This document shows, in pieces, positions 33,378-45,230 of a stretch of 64,000 nucleotides of DNA. The position numbers were made by a program, and so were the translations under genes. Every line of letters starts with the position of its first letter. Position 1 is the stretch's first letter. Under the pieces are notes generated by a model, which saw nothing but the letters and a program-made list of their open reading frames with translations, was not told the origin of the DNA and ran no database searches. The stretch lies in the NCBI RefSeq assembly GCF_018446385.1, contig NC_056000.1:35377511-35441510 (forward strand). The letters run 5' to 3'. Source of the DNA: Zingiber officinale. Taxonomy: Eukaryota > Streptophyta > Magnoliopsida > Zingiberales > Zingiberaceae.

Positions 33378-33955
33378 GTCTTGCGCTCCTCCTAATTACT
33401 GTTTTTTTTCTCTCCCAAAATTGGGAATGTTACTTCGTATATATCCTTGTGCACTTGTGTTGTTGATCTTTCATAACATATTTGCCTGCTAGTGCATGGT
33501 ATAACTGTGATATTATATGCACCTCATGTGCATTAGAGTTAATATATAAACCTAAAGTACCTAATGTGGGATTAAACTCCATTACATGACTCAAAATACT
33601 CTAATAACTTGAATACTCTTAACTGCTACAAAGCACAGTGGGAAATTCTTAGGTCCGTGCTTTGTGAGAATTATATTGTGATAGAGCTTGCAATTGGAAA
33701 TCATCAGTCTTTTTCTTCATTCATATTTGCAAATAGCATCTTAAAATCTTCTGTTAAATACTTATTCCAGGTTTTTATGAATGTGTTTGCAGTATGTTCT
33801 GTAATCTTTTTGAAAACTATTGGTAATATTTTGGCATAGCTGGTATTGATTTTCTATATACCTCCTTTCCTTTAAAAGCATTAGTTCTTCTTACTATTTC
33901 TGAACTTGACTTCTCAATCTTGGGTTACCAAATTTCTCAGTAACCTGATTTACAG

Positions 33956-36658
33956 GTCTTAGCTAGAGGCATAGAGTGCGACATTGCATTACTTGTAGTT
34001 GAGAGTGAAGAATTCTGGAAAGGTGCTGAACCACTTCGTTTTGGTCAATTGCCATGCCTTCAGGTTGCTGTTGTTCATGAATTGCAAAAATGTTGTTCTT
34101 CCTTCATGATAAGCAACTTTTCCATAAGTAATTTGTGTTTCTTTTGATGCATCATTGAACTGGGTATTAGCCCTTCTCCAGTTGTTCATTGAATTGGCTT
34201 AATTATTTTTTAATTCCTATAAGCATTTTGCTTCAATGATACAACATATGATTGTTTTTTTTAATCCCTAACTTGCAGGATAATGAAGAGCTGGAAAATT
34301 GTAAATAACTGGCCTACACTTCTATATCTGTAATTTTGATGAATTAAGTGTATCAAAATGCCATAATTAGCCTTTTTGTTCATCAAAGCAAACTCCAGTT
34401 ACCAAGTTTGATAGATTGCTTGTGGTTCTTGTCACATAGTGGTTAGGTATTTATCCAATGTGAAGAAAGTGAGGAAATTTTATGTTCCATTTTGAATCAC
34501 TGGTAGGTGATGGGCTATTATAATATAATCTATAATGTTCTTTCATAAGGCAACGTACTCCATGTTTCTCCAAGTGAATTTATACTTTGCCACTTGCAGC
34601 ATGTTTTCTTTTGAAACAATAAAGATATTGATTATCCACACTTGAATTTTATCAGTGGTAATATGTACTTTTGGTATGCCAAGTCTGTATTTGTTGTCAA
34701 ATCTTTATGTGATGAAGTGGGATCAAGTAGAAGTTCAGTTGTTGCAATAGTTAACATTTTCAAAGGCTCTCTTTTCTATAGGGTTATTTAATCTAGTTGT
34801 TCTTCCATAATTCATCAAACTAACAAGTTATATGATACACAGGATTCAGTAACTGTTGTAGGATATCCACTTGGTGGAGATACAATCTCTGTGACAAAGG
34901 TTGTGGTATCACGAATTGATGTTTGATTTCATGAAATTGTGATCATAAGCTTTTAGTATTTTTTTGGTGAATTTTATATTCTTGCTGAGATTGTTTTATA
35001 GATGATAAATTGCTGACTTAAGTGTTATCAATTTTAAGTTGGTTGAAAATTTTAGAACATGGTGTCCAAATGAGTTTTTTTTAATATTAATCACTTTTTT
35101 TTTTACTTCTGTTTCAGGTTAGTATGCTCATGGATCCTCTGATATGCTTGGTATTCAGATTGATGCTGCAATAAACCCTGGTTGGTAACTCAACCTAGTT
35201 TCCTTGCTAGAAAGATAACATTTTATTTTTTAGATAGTTGGATGTTATTGCGCCACTTTCTCTAGCAAGGTACAGATATATTCTTGTAAAAGCATATTAA
35301 TGTTGTCAAAGAAACGTACTTGTTTTGTAGGAAACAGTGGTGGTCCTGCCTTCAATGATCGTGGTGAGCGTATTGGTGTGGCATTCCAGGTATTCCTTCT
35401 GCTAAATCTGCCTTTTATTTTCCCTACTTTATCTATTCCAAACTTTTCAAAAATCTTTTATAGATTAACTTTGTCCCAGAATAATGTTTAATGGAAATGC
35501 ATCTGAGTACTGCTTTTGCACCTAAATTAGCATTCTACCTTCTTTCATATCTCACTAGATATTTCATTTAGGTTTTCAGATCCGAAGACACTGAAAATAT
35601 TAGATATGTTATTCCAACCACTGTGGTTTCTCATTTTCTTGATGATTATGAAAGAAATGGGAAGTATACTGGTAAGCTGACATATGAAAGATTCTATTTT
35701 GATAGATCTAGTTCAGAATGATTGTTAGATATATCTAATGCTTTCCAGTAGTTTGATTGGAGTTCCGAGCTAATTGATATAGAGAATGCAATACCTCTGA
35801 TACATATGGCTATTCTGATTAAGCTGTAAGTATGCTAGTTAGACTACCTGGGTCCACTTCGCGTGATTATGACTTGTGTCTTCATAAAGATTTAAATTTA
35901 TACCTTTGTCAGTTTGGTTGTTGAATTAATTCTTTGTATGTTATTTAAGGTAATATAGGGTTTTTTTTTTTTTTTGCTTCTCACATCATATTGGAGTTAT
36001 TCACTTTAATAAATGCATGTATAGATTAGGGGTGCAAATGAATCAAATCGAGCCGAATAATATGAAAATATTTATATTTAAGTTCAAACTCAAAAAAATA
36101 TATGATATTCGAAGCTTGAAAATACAAATAATTTTGTCTCGAGCTCGATTCAAAATAAAATTCGAGCTCGAGTTCGATTTGAATTGATCGAACCTTGATT
36201 TGAGCATATTCGAACTATAACTCGAAATGACTTAAATTCTAATTTTATTCCAATTATTCAAATCTTAATTTGAATATATTTAAGTTAAAATAATGTTAAA
36301 ATAATTAGAATTCAATTCGAGTTCGGCTCGCGAGCAGCTCGTGAACAATCTAACAAAATATTATGGGTTCGAATTTGGCCCGAAAAAATTATTGAACATG
36401 TTCGAGTTCTGCTTGAATTCAATAATTTCGAATACAAATCAAATATTTTTTGAGCTAGCTTGAAAAACTCGCGAATTGGCTTGATTTGTTTGCACCTCTA
36501 GTATTGATGTGCGTGCGTGTATCATATTTTTTTATAAATGACAGTTAGCTTTTTTTATTTTTTTTTTGGCAAAATTAGGATTTCCTTCTCTTGGGGTATT
36601 ACTTCATAAATTGAAGAATCCAGCATTGCGGGCATGCTTAAAAGTACCTTCTAATGAG
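33956..36658 (+). pseudogene. captured DEG9-like (HtrA/DegP) serine protease exon fragments
   Basis: Six ordered exons with plausible splice borders: 33,956-34,063 ([20 protein letters not shown]), 34,843-34,920 ([15 protein letters not shown]), 35,118-35,180 (AHGSSDMLGIQIDAAINPG), 35,331-35,389 (NSGGPAFNDRGERIGVAFQ), 35,572-35,671 ([18 protein letters not shown]) and 36,579-36,658 (FPSLGVLLHKLKNPALRACL). This is the middle of plant nuclear/nucleolar DEG9-type proteases. The family's catalytic Asp (CDIALL) and Ser (GNSGGP) are present, but the N-terminal exon with the catalytic His and the PDZ-bearing C-terminus are missing. Exon 3 starts with what looks like a 1-bp loss that breaks the frame. 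A 470-bp MITE lies in the last intron. Not functional as a protease. Confidence 0.85.
36029..36498. mobile_element. MITE inside the last DEG9 intron
   Basis: The left end GGGGTGCAAATGAATCAAAT and the right end, reverse-read as GAGGTGCAAACAAATCAAG, form terminal inverted repeats. TA lies on both sides. The body is full of TCGAGCTCGA-like words and has no coding capacity. About 470 bp. Confidence 0.7.
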
Positions 36659-37343
36659 GTATTTATGTTGATTTTCTAGAAGTCTGGGTTCTTAATTTTT
36701 TTTTCCATGTTCTGTAATATATTAAGATATGATATTACATAGTTTTGGTATATTTTCTACTTTAAACTGAGAGCATCTTGCTTGTAAAATCAAACAATTT
36801 GATATACTTGTGTGAAAGATCCGTAAACATGATTCTTTTGGCCTTTGGATGTGTCAAAAGAGTGTTCATGTAATGTTCCTTATGATTTTATTATCCTGCT
36901 AATAATAATTTGATTACCACATGTTGAATTTATCGGGTTTGGTTGTCATTTCAAAGCCTCATAGTTAAACACTATCCTATTGCTTAAAAAAAAAATTATA
37001 TTTGATTACACTTGTTCTTTTGGTCCATTTAATTCCTTTATACATCATCAGTATATCAGAATAGTATTTTCTAAAAGCACATTATGCCAATTATTCGTAT
37101 CTACATCATAATAATATTTAAAAAAAAACACATTACATTAATATCAATTTTCAGAAATGAGCCATAGTTAGAAGTTAGAACAATAAGTGATTCAGCTAGA
37201 GTCTAGAATAGGTAAATCCTATTTCATTTCTTATAATGTCATAGGTTCCCATTGTCTTTCTCAACCAGTATCTTATAAGCGTGTAAATAAAATTGACTAA
37301 ACCTGAGTGTCTAAGCGTGCAACTAATGTACATATTTCATCAG

Positions 37344-38040
37344 GAGCCTTCTCTGCATGCAGCTGTGATGCTTGAACAAGCATCCTACCGCTATTTGCTT
37401 TCCATCCCACCAATGTTATGCAAGTATGGTTTTCATCTTGTTTTGTCTGGAAATCGTTACTACATTTCTGATCAGGTACTCGATTGCATGTTAAATTCAT
37501 CTTCATATTGAAACTTGTCTCAGATATTTAAAGTATGTTCAAAGTTTTATGTGCTAATTGTAAAACATTCATTCTATAAAATGTAGAGACAACATGCGAT
37601 TCGAGCTTACAGGAATGCACTCTTCGTTTACAGAGAAAATGGTTGGAGTTATATATCTGATCATGTTCACTACAATGTTGGAAGGTTCTCTATGCTTTGT
37701 TTGTATATTTGTGCATTTTTCTTTGATACTTTTGACCTTATCTCCTTCCATTTACTTACGTGGTATTCTTTTATTGGAGTTCTTGATTTGGCTATCAAGC
37801 ATATGCTGGAGGTTTTGGCTTGCAGTCATCTGTCCCTAGCCACACAAAATGTATTCCTTAATGAATTTTCCCATGTTGTCCAGGTACTTCTATAGATTCT
37901 TCCTCATGATATTTTTGTTTAGTAGTTCGTAAATCTTAAAATCTTGCTATACCTTGATTTATCAGAGCATGGGAATGAAATTTGAGGTTTACAATCTTCG
38001 ACTACCTGCTATCAATATGGCCTCACTCTGCAGCATGTAT
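37344..38040 (+). pseudogene. captured TRAPPC8-like (Trs85) exon fragments
   Basis: Four consecutive exons of a plant TRAPP complex subunit 8: 37,344-37,475 (LHAAVMLEQASYRYLL, then CKYGFHLVLSGNRYYISDQ), 37,587-37,684 (RQHAIRAYRNALFVYREN), about 37,761-37,883 (VLDLAIKHMLEVLACSHLSL) and 37,966 to about 38,030 (SMGMKFEVYNLRLPAINMAS). The parent protein is a large tethering factor for Golgi and autophagosome traffic; only about 150 residues are represented here. The acceptor before the third exon lacks AG (TTACGTGG), so it would not splice normally. Flanking introns are retained. Confidence 0.82.
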
Positions 38041-38499
38041 AATTCTTCTGTTTTTGTTCTTTGCTGTAGTTAAGTAGACCAAATGATACTTTTGTTTGAC
38101 AGATTAGAACAGTGGATGTTTTAACTTAGAAAACTAGGCATTTGAAGGTGAAAAGCGGTGAGATTAGGGAAATGAAAGGCACAAGAAGAATGGAGCAGGA
38201 TAGCAAGTTGAACATATTATGATTCTCATAATTTAATGTAGCCTCAGCTTGATTTTTGACTCACGATGTTCTACCTTGATGTGTTGTTAAAAGAATGTTC
38301 TACCTTGATTCTGATATTTATTAGCTTTTGATGTAAAAAGAATGTGTGTATTTTATGGATACTGTTGTAAGAAGAATATTTATGTAATTTGTGAATATTT
38401 GTGTATTTTATGGATCCTATTGAATGAAGAATATTTGTGTATTTTTTTTGGTTACTGTGGGTTTTTCACTGTTTCGGAAATCAAATTTGTGTTGTTAAA

Positions 38500-38790
38500 A
38501 AATACTGATATTACATCGGTTTTCCACCGCTGTAAAACCGGTATCATTAACTAATATTACATCAGTCGTATACCGCTATCAAAACTGGTGTTATTAACAT
38601 ATAATATTACATCGGTTTTACACCGTTGATGAAACGGTGTCGTTATGTGATACTACACCAGTTAATAACCGATTCGAACACTGGTGTCGTTAAGTGATAC
38701 TACACCGGTTTTAACCCGATATCTAAAATGACAGACCTTTTACATCGCCTTCATAGACATCGGTCGAAAATGTAATAGACACCGATGGAA
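38500..38790. repeat. right subterminal repeats of the CACTA element
   Basis: Repeated ATTACATCGGTTTT, ACACCGTT and GATACTACACCGGTT words in alternating orientation, typical of the transposase-binding subterminal zones of this superfamily. Confidence 0.75.
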
Positions 38791-38791
38791 A

Positions 38792-38822
38792 ACCGATGTC
38801 TATGAGAGTTTTTGTTGTAGTG
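38792..38822 (-). repeat. right terminal inverted repeat of the CACTA element
   Basis: Ends GTTGTAGTG followed by AAG. Pairs with 32,674-32,704 at 29 of 31 positions. Confidence 0.93.
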
Positions 38823-38825
38823 AAG

Positions 38826-40728
38826 TGGAGTTAGCTGAGAGTTAAAAGGCTTGACAAACAAATCCAAGTAAAATCAGTTGGGAGCTGAAATTTGGCAACT
38901 CACTCAAGATGGGTGGGAGGTGAACATCTAGCAATGTAAGTACGAGTAACTTAGAATTTAGTCTGGGTGACTAGCTGGTGATAACTCTTGATTAATGAAG
39001 TTGGAGGGTCCATGTGACCGTAACTAGGTAGGGGTGACCAGAATAGCTTCCAGGCAATCGATAGAAGATCTTATCCAACAATCCAAGCGAAACGGGTTAA
39101 GATCAAATTTGACCATCCTTCAGGCGACCAGAGGGCTTCCAAACGACTAGAGAATGCGGACGATGTTATCTATCAGATTGACATTGGTTACAGCGAGGAG
39201 TGCCCTTCGTTACAAATCAGCCAGCGGTAGCGAGGTTTGTGCTGACGATCGCAAGGGACTGGTTCTTGGCGTACATCAAGGAGGGTGCTTGCCGGCCAGT
39301 TCACCGGAGGTCCCGCTGTGGTTGTGGAGAACAGGCGTGAAGGGCAATGGGTTGGTGCTGCCATGGTGCTCATTGGTCGGCAAGAGGGCACATTTTGAAA
39401 GGGTTCTGCCAATAGCAGTTTCTTCCAGTGACCAGCAGATCCTTGACGCTTCCGGTGACATTAGTGAGGAAGGGGCTGAGGGCACATTAGATTCGGTGGC
39501 AACAAAGTGAGGGGAGGGAGAATTCGGCAGTTGGAATCCACCGATTGCTTGGAATCAATTACTGTGAGCGAGTCAACTTCATTGCATGGAATCGATTGTC
39601 GTATGCCAACGCATACAAGAGATTGATTCCTACCCTCTTCATCATAGAGTTGTCATTTGAGGAGCTGTTGGGTTAGTTTTGTGTTCTGGGCGTGGAGGTT
39701 AGCCGACATCAGCTTGCGGAGATGGAGAGCCAAGGAGGACACAGTAGAGGTCATGCTGATACAATCATTAGTGAGAGTATTGCTTGTTTGTATGCTTGTA
39801 TGGTTGGGCTTGTACTCGGGATCTTGTGTACTTGTGATGATGGTTGGTGTCTGCGTATGCCGACCTGCTATTACGATACTAATGCCTAGCCTTGTGCGAC
39901 ATTGTATATTTAGGCGGCCTTATGGATTTCTTGTTCCAATCTGGCACTGGTCCGGACATGACGGGCCACCTTTGAGCCATAGGTTGTTGTACGTTCCTTT
40001 CGCTCCATATACGATAATTTACCTTTCATCAAAAAATAATAGAGTTGTAAAGTGTATCCCACACTTTTTCTGATGTTATCTCATTGAATATTTTTTTTAA
40101 TATGTCTTCATCCAAACCTTGATGGATGATGGTAAGAGTACCTTGATCTCTTTTTTTTTTCTTTCTCTGAAACATCATTTTGGTTTTGACGTAGACTTGC
40201 CACATTTAGGGGCTCTTCAAAATCATTTTCAATAAGATCTCATACTTCTTGGGATCCTAGAATAACTTTCATTCTAAGTGACCAATTCTCATAGTTGAAT
40301 TTAATAAGTTGGGGATATTAGAAAGAAAATGATTTTGATGTCATTGGCATTGATACAACTTCGTTGGAAGGTGGTGGACTCTCAAAAGCTTTCTAGGAAG
40401 AGAATTAGTATAAAGACTTGTATTATAAAAATGACTTATCTTTCAATTTCACATTATATGACTCTCATTTTGGTTTTGATTGTTTATATATTGTAGTGTG
40501 CACTATATGAATTAGGGTACACTTATGGAGGGTGTGTACTATATGTGTTACTATTTACTATGCATAATATTTAGTAGATACCTGTTAGATGTATTCATAC
40601 CTATAGACTTGGGTGATAGATAGATCATGTATTGGGTGTACTTATGATGATGGAGTTGTTGCATTGATGATAACTGTATCTGTATCATGATTATTTATAT
40701 CATGTTCATCATTGATAGGTGTGATTTG
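38826..40728. other. unassigned region with one GC-rich 118-codon ORF
   Basis: Apart from the end of the split minisatellite, I recognise nothing. The ORF 39,154-39,510 (plus strand, ATG start) and the following stretch to about 40,000 are less AT-rich than their surroundings and could be a decayed gene or the body of an old repeat. The protein shows no domain I know. From 40,070 the sequence becomes AT-rich with short T-runs. Confidence 0.35.
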
Positions 40729-42127
40729 TGTTGGTGCAGAATGCATCAGAATCGAACATAAGTTTTGATGTTGTCAAAGGTTCAAATTAAGTCATGTTAT
40801 GATCTAACAAGGTAACTAAGTGTACAGGATATTTACTCAACTGGGAAGTCTTAGCAAATTGTGGAAGCCAGGCAGGAAGCTCAAGTGGGTCGAGAGGACC
40901 CTACACTTGGCAGGGAAGCTCGATAGGTCTGAAGGGCTGAAGATCGAGGGAAAGTCCTAGTGAGCTAATCGGATGGTAAGCGGCAAAATCCAAACATGTT
41001 TGGAGGGTAAATGTTTGGCAGGTAGGTTGAGGTAAGCAAATTAGAGAGGAGCGACAGTGAGGTCGTGTTTCGGGAAGGAACAAATCCTAGGTCGCTGATC
41101 CAACTAAAGAAATCGGGAAGATTTCCAAGTTAAGATCAAGACAATGTTATTATCAATTACTACTCATGCATCATACTATACTGTACTAACCTTTGTTTTG
41201 TAGGGATATATTGTGTTTAACTCTGTTTTGTAGGAACCGGTTTGATCGGTCGACCGAACTAGATCGACTCATACCAGAATTCAGACCAGAGCAGAACATA
41301 GTTCGATCAAAGGCTGATCGGTCAACTAAACTAGATGATCGATCGACCGAATCATGATGACATGACAGAGATCAAATCAAGCTGAAGCAAAGAAAGAAGC
41401 CAAGTTGATCGGTCGACCAAACACAGAGATCGGTCGACCGAACGATCACTTCATTAATTCAGAATTAAGTACGAATCTCGGCGAACAGGGAAGTTCACTG
41501 TTCAGTCGACCGAATAGGGTGATCGATCGATCGAACCATTAAAGCTCATAAATGTGTGAAGATCGGATCTCGACGAAGAAGAAAGGGATCACGTTCAGCC
41601 GACTGAACAGATTAGTTGATCGATGTATTTATCAGTCGACTGAACCATGTTTATAAAAGGAGAGCTCGAGGTTCGAGGTAGATCGTCAGTTTTGGTTCAC
41701 CTTTGCACTAAATCTCTGTTCGTGCTACTACTTTGTCTCTCATCTTCAAGCAAGCTATTGCACTATCTAGAAGTACTGACCGAGCTCAATCTACTACATA
41801 TTGTCAGTATATGTTTTAGGCTTATTGTTTTAATTTCTAAAAGATAGTAGTGTGTTACTATCTTACATTCATCATTTTGTATGCATTACTTCTTTCCAAA
41901 GATTTCGGAAAGAAGAATTCTAGTGGATTGCCCAATGGTGCGATCAAGAGATCGCAGATCTTGGAATAGGAGTCGACCTAGACTTCGAACCAAATAACCA
42001 ACTTGTATCATCTGTATTGCTTTCATTTTGATTTCCGCTGCTTATTTTGATTTGTTCTACAAGTAAAAGAAAAGTTTTTAACGTGCGATATTCACCCCCC
42101 CTCTATCGCATCTTTCGATCCTTCGAT
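40729..42127 (+). repeat. L0: 5' LTR of a SIRE-like copia element
   Basis: Starts TGTTGGTGCAGAATGC, contains a TATAAAAGGAGAG box at about 41,650, and stops just before a primer-binding-like site at 42,128. The U3 part has several copies of the palindrome GATCGGTCGACCGAAC and relatives (41,236-41,640). The exact 3' end is uncertain by a few bases, and no partner LTR is in the window. Confidence 0.75.
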
Positions 42128-42139
42128 TGGTATAAGAGT
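42128..42139 (+). other. L0 primer-binding site
   Basis: TGGTATAAGAGT, one or two changes from the initiator-Met tRNA complement TGGTATCAGAGC used by most plant copia elements. Confidence 0.7.
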
Positions 42140-42302
42140 TTGATAGCTCTGAAATTACTTAACCGTTTTTCGAGCAATTTTAAAAACATTTTCTTTTTCT
42201 CTAAAAGTGTTTTCTTTAATTCTTAATTAATACTTTATCCAACACTGCTAATCCCAAAATGAGAATCTTGAAAATTTTCTCCTTAATTCTTTGATCGCAA
42301 GG

Positions 42303-43332
42303 ATGTCAAACTCTTATCAAGAAGGGTATAGCATCGTCCACTCTCCATTGTTTCAAAGGAGAGAACTTCAGCTATTGGAAGAACAAAACGGAGGTCTACC
42401 TCAAGTCTGACATCAAGCTTTGGTTCACCAAACTCAAAGGATACACTCCTCCGATAGTTGATGGAAAGCCGATAAAACCAGAAGATTAGACTCTCCCGAT
42501 GATCAAGAAGACGCAACTAAACTACAAAGCAATCAACACAATTTAGTGTGACCTAACCATGGAAGAACTAAATTGAGTTGGGCCCTATGAAAATGCAAAA
42601 AAACTTTGCGACCATCTGGTAAAGCTGTATAAAGGAACCGATGAATTTAAAATAAATAAAAGAGATTTACTATTAAATAATTTATTTAATATTAAATGCT
42701 TCCCGGAGAGACAACCACGCAACTTTATACGAGACTAAAGGATATTCTCAACGACCTACATCTAATCAGACACAACCTAGAGAACAACGACACGATAAGG
42801 TATGCACTAAACGTCTTCCTGAGAAATGCTTTGTGGGCATCGATAGTAGATGCATACAAAGTTTCGAGGGACTTCTCAATTCTTAAATTAGACAAATTTT
42901 TTTGTGAATTAGAATTACACGAATAGTCTAACTTGAGTTAAGTCAAGAAAGGTATTGCCTTGTATGTAGAATCAAACAAAGAAACGAATACCGGAGCCAA
43001 GAATAAACCAGAAAGTGAGTCTGACTCAGACTCAACCAATGAAGAGGAGCTGGTCAACATGGTCTGAAAATTACTAACAAGGAAGAAGTTCAAAAGGAAC
43101 ACCAAAAAGGCACCAATCAACTATACACAAAATAAATCAAAAATTATTTGTTATGGATGCAACAAGAAGGGACATTTCAAACACGAATGCCTAAATTGGA
43201 AGGAGGATAGACCAAAAATAATAAGAAGGAAGAAGGCCCTTTAAGCGACATGGGATGACTCATCTTCCGAGGAGTCCAATGCGGAAGAACCCAAGCACTA
43301 GAGCCATCTTGCCCTTATGGCAAGAAGAGTAC
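42303..43332 (+). pseudogene. L0: gag of SIRE-like copia element, first part
   Basis: From the ATG at 42,303 the frame soon shifts by what looks like a one-base insertion at about 42,350. It then reads the gag core (GENFSYWKNKTEVYLKSD, ELHE) with several stops (42,487, 42,544, 42,575 and later). A CX2CX4HX4C zinc knuckle (CYGCNKKGHFKHEC) lies at about 43,150-43,191. The gene is cut at 43,332 by insertion of L1 and resumes at 63,413. No protein can be made from it. Confidence 0.8.
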
Positions 43333-44256
43333 TGTTCAGACTTTGATGTCTGCTAGAGGGAGAGAGGGAGAGGAGGGGGGGGGGGGGGCGGGAATGAATA
43401 GCGACTCACCCAACGTTTGCTTCATACAATGGTTAGTATGCACAGCAAAATATAAAAACAAATACTAACAAGAGAAAGAAAACCTAACACGTTGATTTAA
43501 CCTGGTTCGGAGATAAAGCTCCTACTCCACGGCTGTCCGTAAGGTGGACGATCTTGATCCATTGGAGGATGACTCTCCGAAAAACCTCCGGCAAGCTCAT
43601 GTAGCTCCTTGTGGGTGGAGAAACCTCGCCACAAACTTGTACAATCACGCTAGGCACACAAGAGCACTTTGGAGACTCTAATAGGGGTTAACCACCTCTA
43701 TTTTCGTCAACCATGGCCAAGCACTCCGAGCTCTCTTAAATAGAGCTCGGGAGGAAACACCTAGCTGTGTTTCCCGCTTTCAGTCGACTAGTACAGCCAC
43801 TAATCGACTGATCCTAAGTGAAATTCGATCATTATAAGCCAACGATCGGTTACCATTCGACTGATGAAAATACCAGTCGACTGCTATAGTAATGCTACAG
43901 TAATGTTACAGTATACACTGGAATTTTACCCTGAGTACAGTCTCTCATGTACTCATCCTTGCCCGCACAACATAGACCTAGCCTTCTAGCCTCCTCCATC
44001 AGCCTCACGTCTCTCAGATGTCTCTCCATCCTTCATGCTTTGCCTTCTGGAGCTTCCATCGACCTTGTCATTATTGTCGGGTCTTCCTTTGCCAAGAGGT
44101 CGCGCCTCCAAGACTTCATCCATTACCAAGTCACACTTGGATTTACGTTATTGTACCTGTATCCTGCACATTCACAATACATATCAAATACAATAATAAA
44201 CATAACTTAAACTTTTACCCAAATATCAAACCTGGGGCACCTAGATTGCTCCAACA
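43333..44256 (-). repeat. L1 3' LTR
   Basis: Collinear with 62,527-63,407. Read on the minus strand it starts TGTTGGAGCAATCTAGG. A G-run of about 15 bases at 43,373-43,388 is expanded compared with the 5' LTR. The next internal bases (44,257-44,272) are the polypurine tract on the minus strand. Confidence 0.92.
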
Positions 44257-45159
44257 ATCTCCTCTTTTTTGATGTTTGGCAACCTGTTTAAGTTAGGGAA
44301 ACATAAATGCAATAATAATGCAAAGTAACTATGCAAATCACACGTGCATAAATATGGAATCTAACCCTAGGCTCCCCCTTCACCTAAGCTCCCCCGCAAA
44401 GGCAAACTTCTCCCCCTTGCAAATAAATGAGCAATCACTCCCCCTTCACGTAAGCTCCCTTTTAAGTTAGGATTTCTTGCAAAGGCATTTTAAGTTTCTC
44501 ACTTAAACCTAACACTTCTCCCCCTTTGTCATACATCAAAAAAAGCTCCAACAATATCCTAATTATTGGACTCTTTAACCTCTAATGACCATAAACATAA
44601 TGTATTAATCCCCCATACGAATACATACATGTTCACCACTCTTTTGGTCATTTTCGAATAATGAAAAACTTTTTTTAGACCGTATCAGTCGACTGTCATA
44701 TGTTCCAGTCGACTGTCATCGTCAAAATAAGCTTACATAGATATTCTGTGCTCAAAATTACTGTTATCAGTCGACTACCATAGGTCCCAGTCGACTGCCC
44801 TCATCAAAACGAGCTTACAGTGACCTTCTGTGCTCAAACATACTATTACCAGTTGACTGGTATAAGCCTCAGTTGACTGTCCTCATCAAAATGAGCTCAC
44901 AAAGATATTCTGTGCTAAAAAATACTGTTACTAGTCCAACTGGTTTGCACCAGTCGACTGGCACTTTATTTTGACAAAAATCAATCTTTCCGACCCAACT
45001 TCAGAAATGCACCAGAAATTCCATAGACCTCCAAAAATTCTCAAATTTTGTGGAGATGTTTGTTTTACTAATATATACTTAGAAAAAATATATACAAAAA
45101 TATATTTATCATGAATCCCAAGATTGATACAAAACTCAAAACTATCTAAATGATTCAAT
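44257..45159 (-). other. L1 internal region, 3' part (non-coding, palindrome-rich)
   Basis: Contains CCCCCTT/AGCTCCCCC runs. Between 44,687 and 44,965 it holds seven CAGTCGACTG-type palindromes or near copies, spaced in pairs. No pol sequence is present. TCAAT at 45,155-45,159 is the left target duplication of L2. Confidence 0.7.
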
Positions 45160-45230
45160 TGATCCGGTGGTAAGAAAGAGGGGCCCGCCCGGAGGATGGT
45201 CAACGACCCTGTTGCGGTCGTAGTCAAAGT
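45160..45230 (+). repeat. L2 5' LTR, first 71 bp
   Basis: Matches 59,787-59,857 (TGATCCGGTGGTAAGAAAGA...). It ends in AAAGT, the target chosen by L3. Confidence 0.92.

Larger units (their letters stand above)
32674..38822 (+). mobile_element. non-autonomous CACTA (En/Spm) transposon carrying host gene fragments
   Basis: The left end reads CACTACAAGAAAAACCC and the right end, on the other strand, CACTACAACAAAAACTC. The 31-bp ends match at 29 positions. The 3-bp AAG occurs on both sides (32,671-32,673 and 38,823-38,825), the size expected for CACTA elements. Subterminal zones (32,690-32,890 and 38,500-38,790) are packed with ATAGACATCGGT and ACACCGGTTT words in both orientations. I saw no TnpA/TnpD-type transposase. 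The 6,149-bp body instead holds exon pieces of three host genes in sense orientation with introns kept, so they were captured from genomic DNA rather than mRNA. Confidence 0.93.

Noticed and set aside
33956-36658. Functional DEG protease gene
   Set aside because: The exon with the catalytic His and the C-terminal part are absent, and one exon is frameshifted.
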